DNA of 40,530 nucleotides from DASYTH01 sp035942955 (GTDB lineage Bacteria > Actinomycetota > Actinomycetes > Mycobacteriales > Pseudonocardiaceae): positions 1 to 40,530 of the forward strand of contig NZ_DASZCQ010000082.1 in the NCBI RefSeq assembly GCF_035942955.1. The letters are read 5' to 3'. Shown one piece after another: positions 31,554 to 39,082 of this stretch (the first letter of the stretch is position 1; every line of letters starts with the position of its first letter). Under the pieces are notes generated by a model, which made no database searches, was not told the origin of the DNA, and saw only the letters and a list, made by a program, of their open reading frames with translations. The translations under genes were made by a program, and so were the position numbers.

Positions 31554-32706
31554 ACGAGGGTTTCTGCGGCGTTATGCCACGCAGATCGGAATCGTGCTGT
31601 CCGTGCTGGCCCTCGTCGCGGGCGCCATCGCACTGTGGCCAGCATTTGTCAGCAATCGGGTACTCCAGAATCCGATCTTGCAGGTGGCCGGGCTCACCAT
31701 TACCACGAAGAAGGATGTCGAGGCGACCGGTCACGGCCTTCCCGGCGAAGGGACGGACAAGTACAACACTACGGTTCCGGCCGTCTCGATGGCGCTGCGA
31801 AACTCGGGCGAGGAGCCTGCTCTGATCAACCGGGTCCGGCTGAGCATCGATCGGGTGTGGATATTCAACGGCTGCTCGGGGGGCGGTCCCGGGTACGCGA
31901 CGATCGCATATGACTTCGTGCTCCCGGGTGATCTCGACACCGCTGGCAAGCCGGTCGTCCTCGAGAAACAGATCCAGTTCAAGGTGGACGGAAAATCTCT
32001 CGACTTCCTTGCGATCACCGCCGGCCCGGAAGCCATTGGCGAAGCGCAGTGGCCGTTGATCCTTGCGGGCGCCGTGGAGTTGGTGCAGGACAACGGGGAA
32101 TCGATCAGGACCGAGCCGTTCGTGCTCATGGACGGCGAGATCGATTGGATCGTCGAGGACGCGGCTTACCACGTGAACAACGATCCGGACGGCGGGTTCT
32201 ACGACCCGGAATGTGTCGGCGAGAACATGCGCATGCTCGAGGAGGCCCTCGCGGCGCCGGGACAGAAATCGCCGGTCATTAGCGAGTTCCACGACCGGCT
32301 GGCACGGTTGGGATTCCGGGCGACCGGCGGGTCACCGACCAGCACGACGAATTCGGTGCCGGGCGACGAGGCGTCCGATACCTGGATCGCGCTGCTGGCC
32401 TCGCTGCCGCGGTCCACCTCGGCCGCCGACGTGGAGCGGAACCGGGCCACAATCGCGGCGGAGACCGGGCTCGACGTGCGTGTGCTGGACAGCTCGGACT
32501 TCGCCTCCTTAACCCCCGGATACTGGGTCATCTACCACCCGGGTCACTTCGCGGACGGCCACCGGGCGCTCGACAAGTGCCGCGAGATCGGCCGCACGTC
32601 GGACCAGTCGTGCGCCGGGCGTTACCTGAGCCACGTCGAGCAACACCGCAACCTGGTGTGCCGGTTCGCCGATCGCCCCGACGCGGCGCACTGCTCGCGC
32701 CCTTAG
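31492..32706 (+). CDS. Membrane-anchored protein with C-terminal SPOR-like domain
   Basis: 404 residues: a very basic start (MARRRAKNRRGRDRAPRD), one helix (IGIVLSVLALVAGAIALWP, about 33-51), an extracytoplasmic domain of about 220 residues with no family I recognise, and a C-terminal domain (about 300-395). The latter, with SDTWIALLASLP, ERNRATIAAETGLDVRVLD, SLTPGYWVIYHPGHFADGHR and CREIGRTSDQSCAGRYLSH, resembles the SPOR-like module found at the ends of actinobacterial kinases and envelope proteins. It overlaps lysR by 62 bases in another frame; no later start fits well. Its stop overlaps that of paaE on the other strand. Confidence 0.75.
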   Translation: MARRRAKNRRGRDRAPRDVVERGFLRRYATQIGIVLSVLALVAGAIALWPAFVSNRVLQNPILQVAGLTITTKKDVEATGHGLPGEGTDKYNTTVPAVSMALRNSGEEPALINRVRLSIDRVWIFNGCSGGGPGYATIAYDFVLPGDLDTAGKPVVLEKQIQFKVDGKSLDFLAITAGPEAIGEAQWPLILAGAVELVQDNGESIRTEPFVLMDGEIDWIVEDAAYHVNNDPDGGFYDPECVGENMRMLEEALAAPGQKSPVISEFHDRLARLGFRATGGSPTSTTNSVPGDEASDTWIALLASLPRSTSAADVERNRATIAAETGLDVRVLDSSDFASLTPGYWVIYHPGHFADGHRALDKCREIGRTSDQSCAGRYLSHVEQHRNLVCRFADRPDAAHCSRP

Positions 32707-33767
32707 GCGTCGTAGTCGACGGTGACCTGGGCGGTGAGCGGAAGCCCCTGGCAGGTGAGGACGAAGCCCTCGGCCAGCTCGCGCGGCTCGAGGGCGTAGT
32801 TGCGGCGCATCTCCACGGTGCCGTCGACCACCTTGGCGCGGCAGGTGCCGCATACGCCGCCCTTGCAGGCGAACGGCAAGTCGGAGCGGACGCGCTGGGC
32901 GGCGTCGAGGATCGGGGTGTCGGCGGGCAGGGTGAGGGTGGTCCGCTTGCCGTCCAGGATGACCGTCACCTCCGCGGTCGGTCCGTCTACTTCGGACTCG
33001 TCGACCCGCTTGGGCGGCGGGGGCGGCTCGTCGACGTAGAAAAGCTCGCGGTGGATGCGCTCGGCGGAGACGCCGCGGCCGGTGAGCACCCGCTCGGCGT
33101 CCTGGACCAGACCGTACGGACCGCACAGCCACCAGTGGTCCACATCGGACGCCGGGACGATGGTGTCGAGCAGGGTGCCGAGGCGGTCGGCGTCGAGCCG
33201 CCCGGAGAACAGCTCGACGTCGCGTGGCTCGCGGGACAGGACGTGCACCAGCTGCAGGCGGTCCGGGTAGCGGTCCTTGAGATCGGCCAGCTCCTCGGCG
33301 AACATCACGGTGTCGGTGCGGCGGTTGCCGTACAGCAGGGTGACCTTGCTGTCCGAATCGGACTCGAGCACGGTGCTCACGATGGACAGCACCGGAGTGA
33401 TCCCGGACCCGGCGGCGATCAGGCAGTGGTGGGCGGGCCCGTCCAGGGGTGGGGTGAACTTTCCCAGCGGTGGCAGCACTTCCAGCGTGTCACCCGGCGC
33501 GAGCGAGTCGACGAGGGGGGCGGAGAACAGGCCGCCCTCGACGCGGCGCACGCCGATTCGCGGGGCGCGTCCCGCCGCGGCGCAGATGGAGTACGACCGG
33601 CGTTCCTCGACGCCCTCGACATCCTGGCGCAGGGTCAGGTACTGCCCGGCGCGGAAGACGAACACGTCGGCGAGCTCGGGCGGCACGTCCAGGGTGATCG
33701 CGACGGCATCGTCGCACAGCCGCTCCACCTTGGCCACCCGCAAGCGGTGAAACGCCGGCCTGGCCAC
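32703..33767 (-). CDS. paaE: Phenylacetyl-CoA epoxidase reductase subunit PaaE
   Basis: A 354-residue flavo-iron-sulfur reductase that passes electrons from NADPH to the PaaA di-iron centre. The N-terminal FAD domain has RRSYSICAAAG; the NAD(P) domain has IAAGSGITPVLSIVSTVL and the C-terminal CGPYGLVQDAERVL. After a Pro/Lys linker, a plant-type 2Fe-2S ferredoxin domain carries CKGGVCGTC and a fourth Cys in LTCQG. The GTG at 33767 follows AAGGAG at eight-base spacing and lies two bases after the paaD stop. It is the last gene of a complete paaABCDE operon. Confidence 0.95.
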   Translation of the reverse strand: MARPAFHRLRVAKVERLCDDAVAITLDVPPELADVFVFRAGQYLTLRQDVEGVEERRSYSICAAAGRAPRIGVRRVEGGLFSAPLVDSLAPGDTLEVLPPLGKFTPPLDGPAHHCLIAAGSGITPVLSIVSTVLESDSDSKVTLLYGNRRTDTVMFAEELADLKDRYPDRLQLVHVLSREPRDVELFSGRLDADRLGTLLDTIVPASDVDHWWLCGPYGLVQDAERVLTGRGVSAERIHRELFYVDEPPPPPKRVDESEVDGPTAEVTVILDGKRTTLTLPADTPILDAAQRVRSDLPFACKGGVCGTCRAKVVDGTVEMRRNYALEPRELAEGFVLTCQGLPLTAQVTVDYDA

Positions 33768-33769
33768 GA

Positions 33770-34276
33770 TCAGTGCTCCTTCATGTGCTCGAACGGCTCG
33801 CGGCAGTCCTCGCAGCGGCGCAGCGCCTTGCAGGCGGTGGAGGAGAACCGGGACAGCTCGCGCGTGCGCGGCGAGCCGCAGCGCGGGCACGGCACCCGGG
33901 CGGCCGGCGGGGTCAGGGTGAGCGGCACCGGCCCCGGCCGCCTCGGCCCGACCCGGTCCGGCGGGGCGATCCCGTGCTCGGCGAGCTTGCGGCGACCCTC
34001 GGCGCTGATCCAGTCGGTGGTCCAGGCGGGGCGCAGCACCGTGCGCACCTCGACGTCCGGGTAGCCGGCCTCGATCAGCCGCGCCCGCAGGTCCGCGCGC
34101 ATCTCGTCCAGCGCGGGGCAGCCCGAGTAGGTCGGCGTGATCGTCACGACCACGCGCCCGTCCCCGGCCACCAGGACGTCGCGCAGCACCCCGAGGTCGG
34201 CCAGCGTCAGCATGGGCAGCTCGGGGTCGGGCACCTCCTCGGCGACCCGGCGCACGGCGAGCGGGGCGGCGGTCAC
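33770..34276 (-). CDS. paaD: Phenylacetyl-CoA epoxidase subunit PaaD (iron-sulfur assembly type)
   Basis: A 168-residue protein. The N-terminal MIP18/DUF59 domain (VPDPELPMLTLADLGVLRDV, TITPTYSGCPALDEMRADL) resembles Fe-S cluster assembly factors. A C-terminal zinc-ribbon-like part with CPRCG and CEDC, plus an additional Cys in TACKALRRC, is typical of PaaD. It is thought to mature the epoxidase system rather than catalyse. The GTG start overlaps the paaC stop by four bases. Confidence 0.93.
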   Translation of the reverse strand: MTAAPLAVRRVAEEVPDPELPMLTLADLGVLRDVLVAGDGRVVVTITPTYSGCPALDEMRADLRARLIEAGYPDVEVRTVLRPAWTTDWISAEGRRKLAEHGIAPPDRVGPRRPGPVPLTLTPPAARVPCPRCGSPRTRELSRFSSTACKALRRCEDCREPFEHMKEH

Positions 34277-35172
34277 CAGGTGGCCCCCGGGAGCGAGCGG
34301 GCCAGGTGCTGCAGCTCGGCGAGCAGGAAGCCCATCGCCTCGGTGTGGACGCCGTCTCGGCCGGCGCGGCCGGCGACCGGAGCCATGCCGGGGACGTCCG
34401 GACGGTCGAGGTCGGCGGCGGACAGGACCTCGTCGAGCACACCGTCTACTTCGGACCTCAGGGTGGCCGGGTCGACGGCGACGCCGGCGGCGGCGAGGCG
34501 GAGCTCGATGTCGTGCGGGGTGAAGAGCTCCTCGACGAGGGGCCAGACGGTGCGCAGGCCGGTGATCATGCGGTCGCGGGAGTAGTCGGTGCCGCCGGCC
34601 AGGCGCAGGGTCCACTGGGCGGCGTGGTCGCGGTGGTACGCCAGCTCCTTGACGCCCTTGGCGGCGACCGCGGCGAGGACCGGGTCGCGGGAGGTGCCGA
34701 GGCGGTCGAGGAGGGCAAGGCGCCAGGAGGAGAAGACCAGCAGGCGGGCGATCGTGGTGGCGAAGTCGCCGCCGGGGCCGGGGCCGCAGTCGAGCTCGAC
34801 CAGGCGCACGTTGCGGAACTCGGGCTCGTCGCGGAGGTAGGCGAGGGCGTCCTCGTCGCGGCCGGCACCCTCGACCTCGCCGGCCCGGGTGAGCAGCATC
34901 CTGGCCTGGCCCAACAGGTCCAGCGCGATGTTGGCCAGGGCGACGTCCTCCTCGAGCTCGGGGGCCCTTGAGCACCACTCGGCGAGGCGCTGGGACAGGA
35001 TCAGCGCGTCGTCGCCGAGCATGAGGCAGTACGCGGTCAGGTCGGCACGGTCCACACCGGACGGAATCGTACGATCCACTCCGGACAGCGGGTCGTCGAA
35101 GCCGGTGCCGAACGCCCAGTGTCGCTCGTCGTTCGACTCGGTGATGGCCTCGTAGGCGTTGTCGAAGCTCAC
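34273..35172 (-). CDS. paaC: Phenylacetyl-CoA epoxidase structural subunit PaaC
   Basis: A 299-residue ferritin-like helical subunit that pairs with PaaA in the epoxidase. AYCLMLGDDALILSQRLAEW, NIALDLLGQARMLL, GGDFATTIARLLVFSSW and KGVKELAYHRDHAAQW match PaaC; it keeps the fold but is the non-catalytic partner. The GTG start is preceded by GAGGGGA. A 70-base gap to paaB carries GAGCGAGC-type repeat sequence, the only loose junction in the operon. Confidence 0.94.
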   Translation of the reverse strand: MSFDNAYEAITESNDERHWAFGTGFDDPLSGVDRTIPSGVDRADLTAYCLMLGDDALILSQRLAEWCSRAPELEEDVALANIALDLLGQARMLLTRAGEVEGAGRDEDALAYLRDEPEFRNVRLVELDCGPGPGGDFATTIARLLVFSSWRLALLDRLGTSRDPVLAAVAAKGVKELAYHRDHAAQWTLRLAGGTDYSRDRMITGLRTVWPLVEELFTPHDIELRLAAAGVAVDPATLRSEVDGVLDEVLSAADLDRPDVPGMAPVAGRAGRDGVHTEAMGFLLAELQHLARSLPGATW

Positions 35173-35242
35173 GCCGTCCCCTCGCAGGCTCGGTGACGCC
35201 GCTCGCGGGCGCCCTGTGTCGATGATTCGCTCGCCAGCTCGC
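35173..35242. repeat. GAGCGAGC-type repeat in the paaB-paaC gap
   Basis: On the - strand the 70-base spacer reads GAGCGAGCTGGCGAGCG and then GCGAGCGGCGTCACC. It is similar in wording to the tracts at 11729-11939 and 13807-14082 and interrupts an otherwise overlapping operon. An ATG inside it opens a short frame, but no convincing protein results. Confidence 0.4.
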
Positions 35243-35530
35243 TCATAGATGCGGCACGTCCTCGGGGATGGCGTAGAACGTGGGGTGGCGGTACACCTTG
35301 TCGCCGCTGGGAGCGAAGAACGGGTCCTTCTCGTCCGGGCTGGACGCGGTGATGGCGGCGGCCGGGACGACCCAGATGCTCACGCCCTCGTTGCGTCGGG
35401 TGTAGAGGTCGCGGGCGTTGCGCAGCGCCATCTCCGGGTCGGGGGCGTGCAGCGAGCCGACGTGCACGTGGTTGAGGCCGCGCTTGCTGCGGACGAACAC
35501 CTCGTACAGCGGCCAGGACGAGCGGGTCAT
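35243..35530 (-). CDS. paaB: Phenylacetyl-CoA epoxidase subunit PaaB
   Basis: A 95-residue subunit of the PaaABCE complex. WPLYEVFVRSKRGLNHVHVG, LHAPDPEMALRNARDLYTRR and EGVSIWVVPAAAI are the family signatures. It bridges PaaAC heterodimers and has no catalytic site. The ATG overlaps the paaA TGA by four bases (ATGA). Length is normal. Confidence 0.95.
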   Translation of the reverse strand: MTRSSWPLYEVFVRSKRGLNHVHVGSLHAPDPEMALRNARDLYTRRNEGVSIWVVPAAAITASSPDEKDPFFAPSGDKVYRHPTFYAIPEDVPHL

Positions 35531-36465
35531 GCCACACCCTCCGAAGTAGACTGACGAGCCGCGTAGGCGGCGGCCGCCTCGCGAACCCACGCGCCGGTGT
35601 CGTGCGCGGCCTTGCGGTGCGCGATGCGCTGGGCGTTGCACGGGCCGTGGCCGCCGACCACCTGCCAGAACTCGTCCCAGTCGATCTCGCCGAAGTCGTA
35701 GTGGCCGCGCTCGGGGTTCCAGGCGATCTCCGGATCGGGCAGCGTGACGCCGAGCTTCTCGGCCTGCGGCACGGTCATGTCCACGAAGCGCTGGCGCAGC
35801 TCGTCGTTGGTGTGCCGCTTGATCCGCCAGGCCATGGACTGCTCGGTGTTGGCCGATGCCTTGTCGGGTGGGCCGAACATCATCAGCGACGGCCACCACC
35901 ACCGGTTGGTCGCGTCCTGCACCATGCGGCGCTGCGCCTCGGTGCCGCGCATCATGGTCATCAGCAGCTCGTAGCCCTGGCGCTGGTGGAACGACTCCTC
36001 CTTGCAGATCCTGATCATCGCGCGGGCGTAGGGGCCGTAGGAGGTGCGGCACAGCGGCACCTGGTTGCAGATCGCCGCGCCGTCCACCAGCCAGCCGATC
36101 ACGCCGACGTCGGCGAAGGTGAGCGTGGGGTAGTTGAAGATCGAGGAGTACTTCTGCCGGCCCTCGATCAGCCTGGTCGTCAGGTCCTCGCGGTCCGCGC
36201 CGAGGGTCTCGGTGGCCGCGTACAGGTACAGCCCGTGACCGGCCTCGTCCTGCACCTTGGCGAGCAGGATGGCCTTGCGGCGCAGCGAGGGCGCGCGGCT
36301 GATCCAGTTGCCCTCCGGCTGCATGCCGATGATCTCCGAGTGGGCGTGCTGGGCGATCTGCCGGATCAGCGTCCTGCGGTACGCCTCCGGCATCCAGTCC
36401 CGCGGCTCGATGCGCTGCTCGGCGGCCACCACCCGCTCGAACTCGCGCTCCAGGTCCTCTTCCAC
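35527..36465 (-). CDS. paaA: Phenylacetyl-CoA epoxidase catalytic subunit PaaA
   Basis: A 312-residue di-iron monooxygenase that epoxidises the aromatic ring of phenylacetyl-CoA, the key step of aerobic phenylacetate breakdown. Iron ligands lie in KVQDEAGHGLYLYA and CKEESFHQRQGYELL, two ExxH motifs in a ferritin-like bundle. MQPEGNWISRAPSLRRKAI and TNRWWWPSLMMFGPPD are also characteristic. The GTG start is used. It heads the operon; TGTTACAC repeats lie just upstream. Genes for the CoA ligase and ring-opening steps (paaK, paaG, paaZ) are not in this window. Confidence 0.96.
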   Translation of the reverse strand: MEEDLEREFERVVAAEQRIEPRDWMPEAYRRTLIRQIAQHAHSEIIGMQPEGNWISRAPSLRRKAILLAKVQDEAGHGLYLYAATETLGADREDLTTRLIEGRQKYSSIFNYPTLTFADVGVIGWLVDGAAICNQVPLCRTSYGPYARAMIRICKEESFHQRQGYELLMTMMRGTEAQRRMVQDATNRWWWPSLMMFGPPDKASANTEQSMAWRIKRHTNDELRQRFVDMTVPQAEKLGVTLPDPEIAWNPERGHYDFGEIDWDEFWQVVGGHGPCNAQRIAHRKAAHDTGAWVREAAAAYAARQSTSEGVA

Positions 36466-36473
36466 ACCACTGA

Positions 36474-36513
36474 TGTTACACCTGAGCGCTGGAATCGCGG
36501 TCGAGTGTTACAC
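36474..36513. promoter_or_regulatory. TGTTACAC direct repeats upstream of paaA
   Basis: TGTTACAC occurs at 36474-36481 and 36506-36513, 32 bp apart, or three helical turns. Read on the coding strand of paaA this is GTGTAACA, with TAACAT as a possible -10 just before the start. The spacing suggests cooperative binding of a regulator on one DNA face. The outer copy overlaps the stop of the DUF3592-type gene. No match to published PaaR operators is evident. Confidence 0.4.
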
Positions 36514-36927
36514 ACCGTCCGGCCTGCGGCGCAGCCACCACACCACGGGCAGCAGCACGGCCCAGGCCAGGAGCACCGTGGTGCCGACGGGCAGCAGCAT
36601 GAGCAGGGTGCCGCGGCCGGCCACCCGGACCAGCTCGGGGTTGCGCAGGTCGTACTCGACCTGCACGGTCTGCCCCTCCTCGAGCGCCTCCGGGTAGAGC
36701 ACGCCGACCGACGGGATGTGCTCGGCGCCGTCCGGCGTCTGGAACCGGACCAGGGTTCGCTGGAAGGACACCGACACGACCTCGGCGTTGGCCCGGCCGG
36801 TGTGCCCGTCGATCTTGGCGTCCTCGGTCCACCCGGCGATGATCAGCAGCAGCCCCAGCCCGGTGAGCAACCCGCCGAGCGCGAGCACGACCCGGACCGC
36901 GATCCGCCGCACCCGCACCTGGGTCAC
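36508..36927 (-). CDS. DUF3592-type membrane protein
   Basis: A 139-residue protein with an N-terminal helix (VVLALGGLLTGLGLLLIIAG), a beta-rich extracytoplasmic domain of about 70 residues (GRANAEVVSVSFQRTLVRFQ, HIPSVGVLYPEALEEGQTV, VEYDLRNPELVRVAG) and a C-terminal helix (PVGTTVLLAWAVLLPVVWW) ending RRRPDGV. This is the DUF3592 layout. The GTG start has GGAG at five-base spacing, and TAGGCT a little further upstream could be a -10. It lies between the M1 peptidase and paaA on the same strand. Function unknown. Confidence 0.8.
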   Translation of the reverse strand: MTQVRVRRIAVRVVLALGGLLTGLGLLLIIAGWTEDAKIDGHTGRANAEVVSVSFQRTLVRFQTPDGAEHIPSVGVLYPEALEEGQTVQVEYDLRNPELVRVAGRGTLLMLLPVGTTVLLAWAVLLPVVWWLRRRPDGV

Positions 36928-36948
36928 CGCCACTCCGGTGAGCCTAAT

Positions 36949-36999
36949 GCGACGAAGGCCGCCTTCGTCGCGCTGGGCGTGACGAGGGCGGCCTTCATC
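36949..36999. repeat. Paired-hairpin intergenic repeat, copy 2
   Basis: The first hairpin has perfect 10-bp arms, GCGACGAAGG (36949-36958) and CCTTCGTCGC (36962-36971), around CCG. The second, 36981-36999 (GACGAGGG...CCTTCATC), is imperfect. The separation and arm sequences repeat the element at 22083-22131. It lies 12 bases beyond the M1 peptidase stop on that gene's downstream side, so it may end that transcript. Confidence 0.75.
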
Positions 37000-37010
37000 G
37001 CATTCGCGGC

Positions 37011-38540
37011 TCAGTGGTGCGTAGCCGCGAGCACCTCGTGCGTCTCCTTGATCTTCCGGTAGGACTTCGGCTCGGCGGTGGCCGCCGCGGCCACCCGAGC
37101 GGTGGCGCCCACGACCTCGTTCGGACCGGTGGCGGGCTTGCCAGGGGTGAACACCCAGGTCTCGAACAGCTCGTCGAGCTGCTGCCCGGAGATCTTCTCC
37201 GACAGCGCGACCAGGTCGGCGGTCGTGACGTTGCCGAACAGGTTCTCGGCCGTCCAGGCCCGCACGATCTCGAAGAACGCGTCGTCGCCCACGGCGGTCC
37301 GCAGCGCCTGCAGGGTCATGCCGCCGCGGTCGTAGACCGAGTCGTGGAACTGGTTCTCCGGGCCGGGATCGGCCGGGACGACCTGCCAGAACTCGTCGTC
37401 TGCCGGGATCGAGTCGTAGGTGAACTGGGCGAGCTCGGCGGGCGTGCCCTCGCCGAGGTACTCCGACCACAGGTACTCCGCGTACGTCGCGAAGCCCTCG
37501 TTGAGCCAGATGTCGGTCCAGCCCTGCACACCGATCACGTCGCCGTACCACTGGTGCGCCATCTCGTGCGCGACGACGTAGGTGTTGGATCCACGGCGGA
37601 AGAACAGGCCGTCGTACACCGGCCTGGTCTGGGTCTCCAGCGCGAAGCCAAGCTCGCCGTTGTTGGTGACGACGCCGCCCTGCGCCTCGACCGGGTACGG
37701 CCCGAAGATCGTCTCCTCGAACTCGACGACCTCCGGGGTGCGCTCCACGCTCGCCCGCGCCGGCTCGAGGTTCGCCCCGAGATCGTTGGCGTACGCGGTG
37801 ATGAACGGCTGGCCGTTCGGCGCGGTCTGGAACCTCAAGTCGTCGTACTGGCCGACGACGAAGAACGTGTTGTACGTGTTCTGCGGCTTGGCGCTGCGCC
37901 AGTTCCACCGTACCCAGCCGTTGATCTGCTGCTGCCGGCTGATCAGCACGCCGTTGGACAGCACCTCGAGCCCCTCGGGCGCCGCGACCGACACGTCGAA
38001 GGTGGCGGTGTCCAGCGGGTGGTTGTTGCTCGGGTACCACCACGTCGCGATGTGCGGCTGGTCCACCGCGATCGCCCCGGTCGCGGTCCGCTTCCAGGCC
38101 TGGTACCCGTAGAGCGTGTAGTCGGGGTTGGACGGAACGTCGCTGTACCGCACCACGATCGTCAGGTTCTGCCCCCGCCGCAGCGTCTGCGTCGGCGTGA
38201 CCGTCAGCTCACCCTCCCCCGTGGACTCGAACCTCGCCGGCGCGTTGTTCACCCGCACCGAGCTGGTCTTGAGCAGAAAGTCCAGGTTGAACGCCGACAG
38301 ATCCTGCGTCGCCTTGGCCAGGATCGTCGTCGTCCCCGACACGAGATCGTTGCTCGGGTCGTAGCTCAACCTGATGTCGTAGTGCGACACGTCATACCCG
38401 CCGTTGCCGTCATGCGGGTAGTAGTCGTCGCCGATCCCGGACGCCCCCGGCGCCCCCGCCGCACTGGCCGTCGTCGTGAACAGCACGCCGGCCACCACCG
38501 CCGCCGTGCCACTGAGCATGAGTCTTGTTCGCACTCGCAT
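37011..38540 (-). CDS. Secreted M1 family metallopeptidase (aminopeptidase N-like)
   Basis: About 509 residues with a signal peptide (MRVRTRLMLSGTAAVVAGVL, cleavage after an ASA). The N-terminal beta domain carries YDVSHYDIRLSYDP. The zinc site is VAHEMAHQWYGDVIG followed by WLNEGFATYAEYLW, the HExxH-x18-E motif. The exopeptidase motif appears as GELGFALETQTRP rather than GAMEN, so the substrate preference may differ from classical aminopeptidase N. The long C-terminal helical domain of aminopeptidase N is absent, as in other short secreted actinobacterial M1 enzymes. The start may alternatively be GTG 38558. Confidence 0.9.
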   Translation of the reverse strand: MRVRTRLMLSGTAAVVAGVLFTTTASAAGAPGASGIGDDYYPHDGNGGYDVSHYDIRLSYDPSNDLVSGTTTILAKATQDLSAFNLDFLLKTSSVRVNNAPARFESTGEGELTVTPTQTLRRGQNLTIVVRYSDVPSNPDYTLYGYQAWKRTATGAIAVDQPHIATWWYPSNNHPLDTATFDVSVAAPEGLEVLSNGVLISRQQQINGWVRWNWRSAKPQNTYNTFFVVGQYDDLRFQTAPNGQPFITAYANDLGANLEPARASVERTPEVVEFEETIFGPYPVEAQGGVVTNNGELGFALETQTRPVYDGLFFRRGSNTYVVAHEMAHQWYGDVIGVQGWTDIWLNEGFATYAEYLWSEYLGEGTPAELAQFTYDSIPADDEFWQVVPADPGPENQFHDSVYDRGGMTLQALRTAVGDDAFFEIVRAWTAENLFGNVTTADLVALSEKISGQQLDELFETWVFTPGKPATGPNEVVGATARVAAAATAEPKSYRKIKETHEVLAATHH

Positions 38541-38597
38541 GCCCGGCAACCCTGCCACTTGCCTCTACCCGCCACTACCAACGTTTAGCGGGTATTG

Positions 38598-38626
38598 CGA
38601 AACGTTTCGGACAAGTGACCGATAAT
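38598..38626 (+). promoter_or_regulatory. Palindrome and -10 element of the STAND gene promoter
   Basis: CGAAACGTTTCG (38598-38609) is a perfect 12-bp palindrome, and AACGTTT also occurs at 38580-38586. GATAAT at 38621-38626 is a near-consensus -10 placed seven bases before the ATG at 38633, so the mRNA would be leaderless. The palindrome covers the -35 position, where no good hexamer is seen, which suggests regulated expression. It resembles LacI-family operators in its GAAACGTTTC core. Confidence 0.55.
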
Positions 38627-38632
38627 GTACGC

Positions 38633-39082
38633 ATGGTGACCGGACTCGAGGTGGCGGTGGGTTTCCTCATCGCCTGGTTTGCCCGAAAAGCGGGCAAAGC
38701 CTGGAAACGCATCGACGGCCTGACCGACGACGCCATGGACGCCGGCCTCGACAAGCTGCACGACGTGGTCATGTCCAAGCTCGCCGGCGACTCCGCGCTC
38801 CAGCAACTGGAAGCCGAAGCCACCTCCACCGGCGAAGCCGGCACCCGCACCCAGGCCCGCGTGCGCCTGGCCCTCGAAGAGGCCGCCGAGCAGGACCCGA
38901 CCTTCGCCGCCGACCTCGAAGCCGCGCTGACCACGCTGCAGGTCTCCGCCGGCCACCACGGCGTCGCCATCGGCCGCGACGTCCGCGCCGACAGCGGCAT
39001 CGCCATCGTCGCCCCCGGCGGCACGGTGTCGGTGGGGCGGCCGGACCCTCCCGAGCCGGGCGGGCGGTCTCCCCGCACATAG
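38633..39082 (+). CDS. N-terminal region of a STAND protein, separated by a frameshift
   Basis: 149 residues. It begins MVTGLEVAVGFLIAWFARKA, then KLHDVVMSKLAGDSALQQLE and RVRLALEEAAEQDPTFAADL, and ends with a Gly/Val stretch AIGRDVRADSGIAIVAPGGT. In related actinomycete proteins this helical region and the G-V-rich connector lead directly into an NB-ARC NTPase. Here the frame ends at TAG (39080-39082), while the NTPase reads on in the -1 frame from the same point with no start codon of its own. The ATG lies exactly where a leaderless transcript from the -10 GATAAT would start. Likely a membrane-associated or adaptor N-terminus; exact role unknown. Confidence 0.7.
   Translation: MVTGLEVAVGFLIAWFARKAGKAWKRIDGLTDDAMDAGLDKLHDVVMSKLAGDSALQQLEAEATSTGEAGTRTQARVRLALEEAAEQDPTFAADLEAALTTLQVSAGHHGVAIGRDVRADSGIAIVAPGGTVSVGRPDPPEPGGRSPRT

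Noticed and set aside
39055..39082. Programmed -1 frameshift site between the two STAND frames
   Set aside because: No X-XXY-YYZ heptamer is present in the zero frame and no clear downstream pseudoknot was seen, so a programmed event is possible but not claimed.
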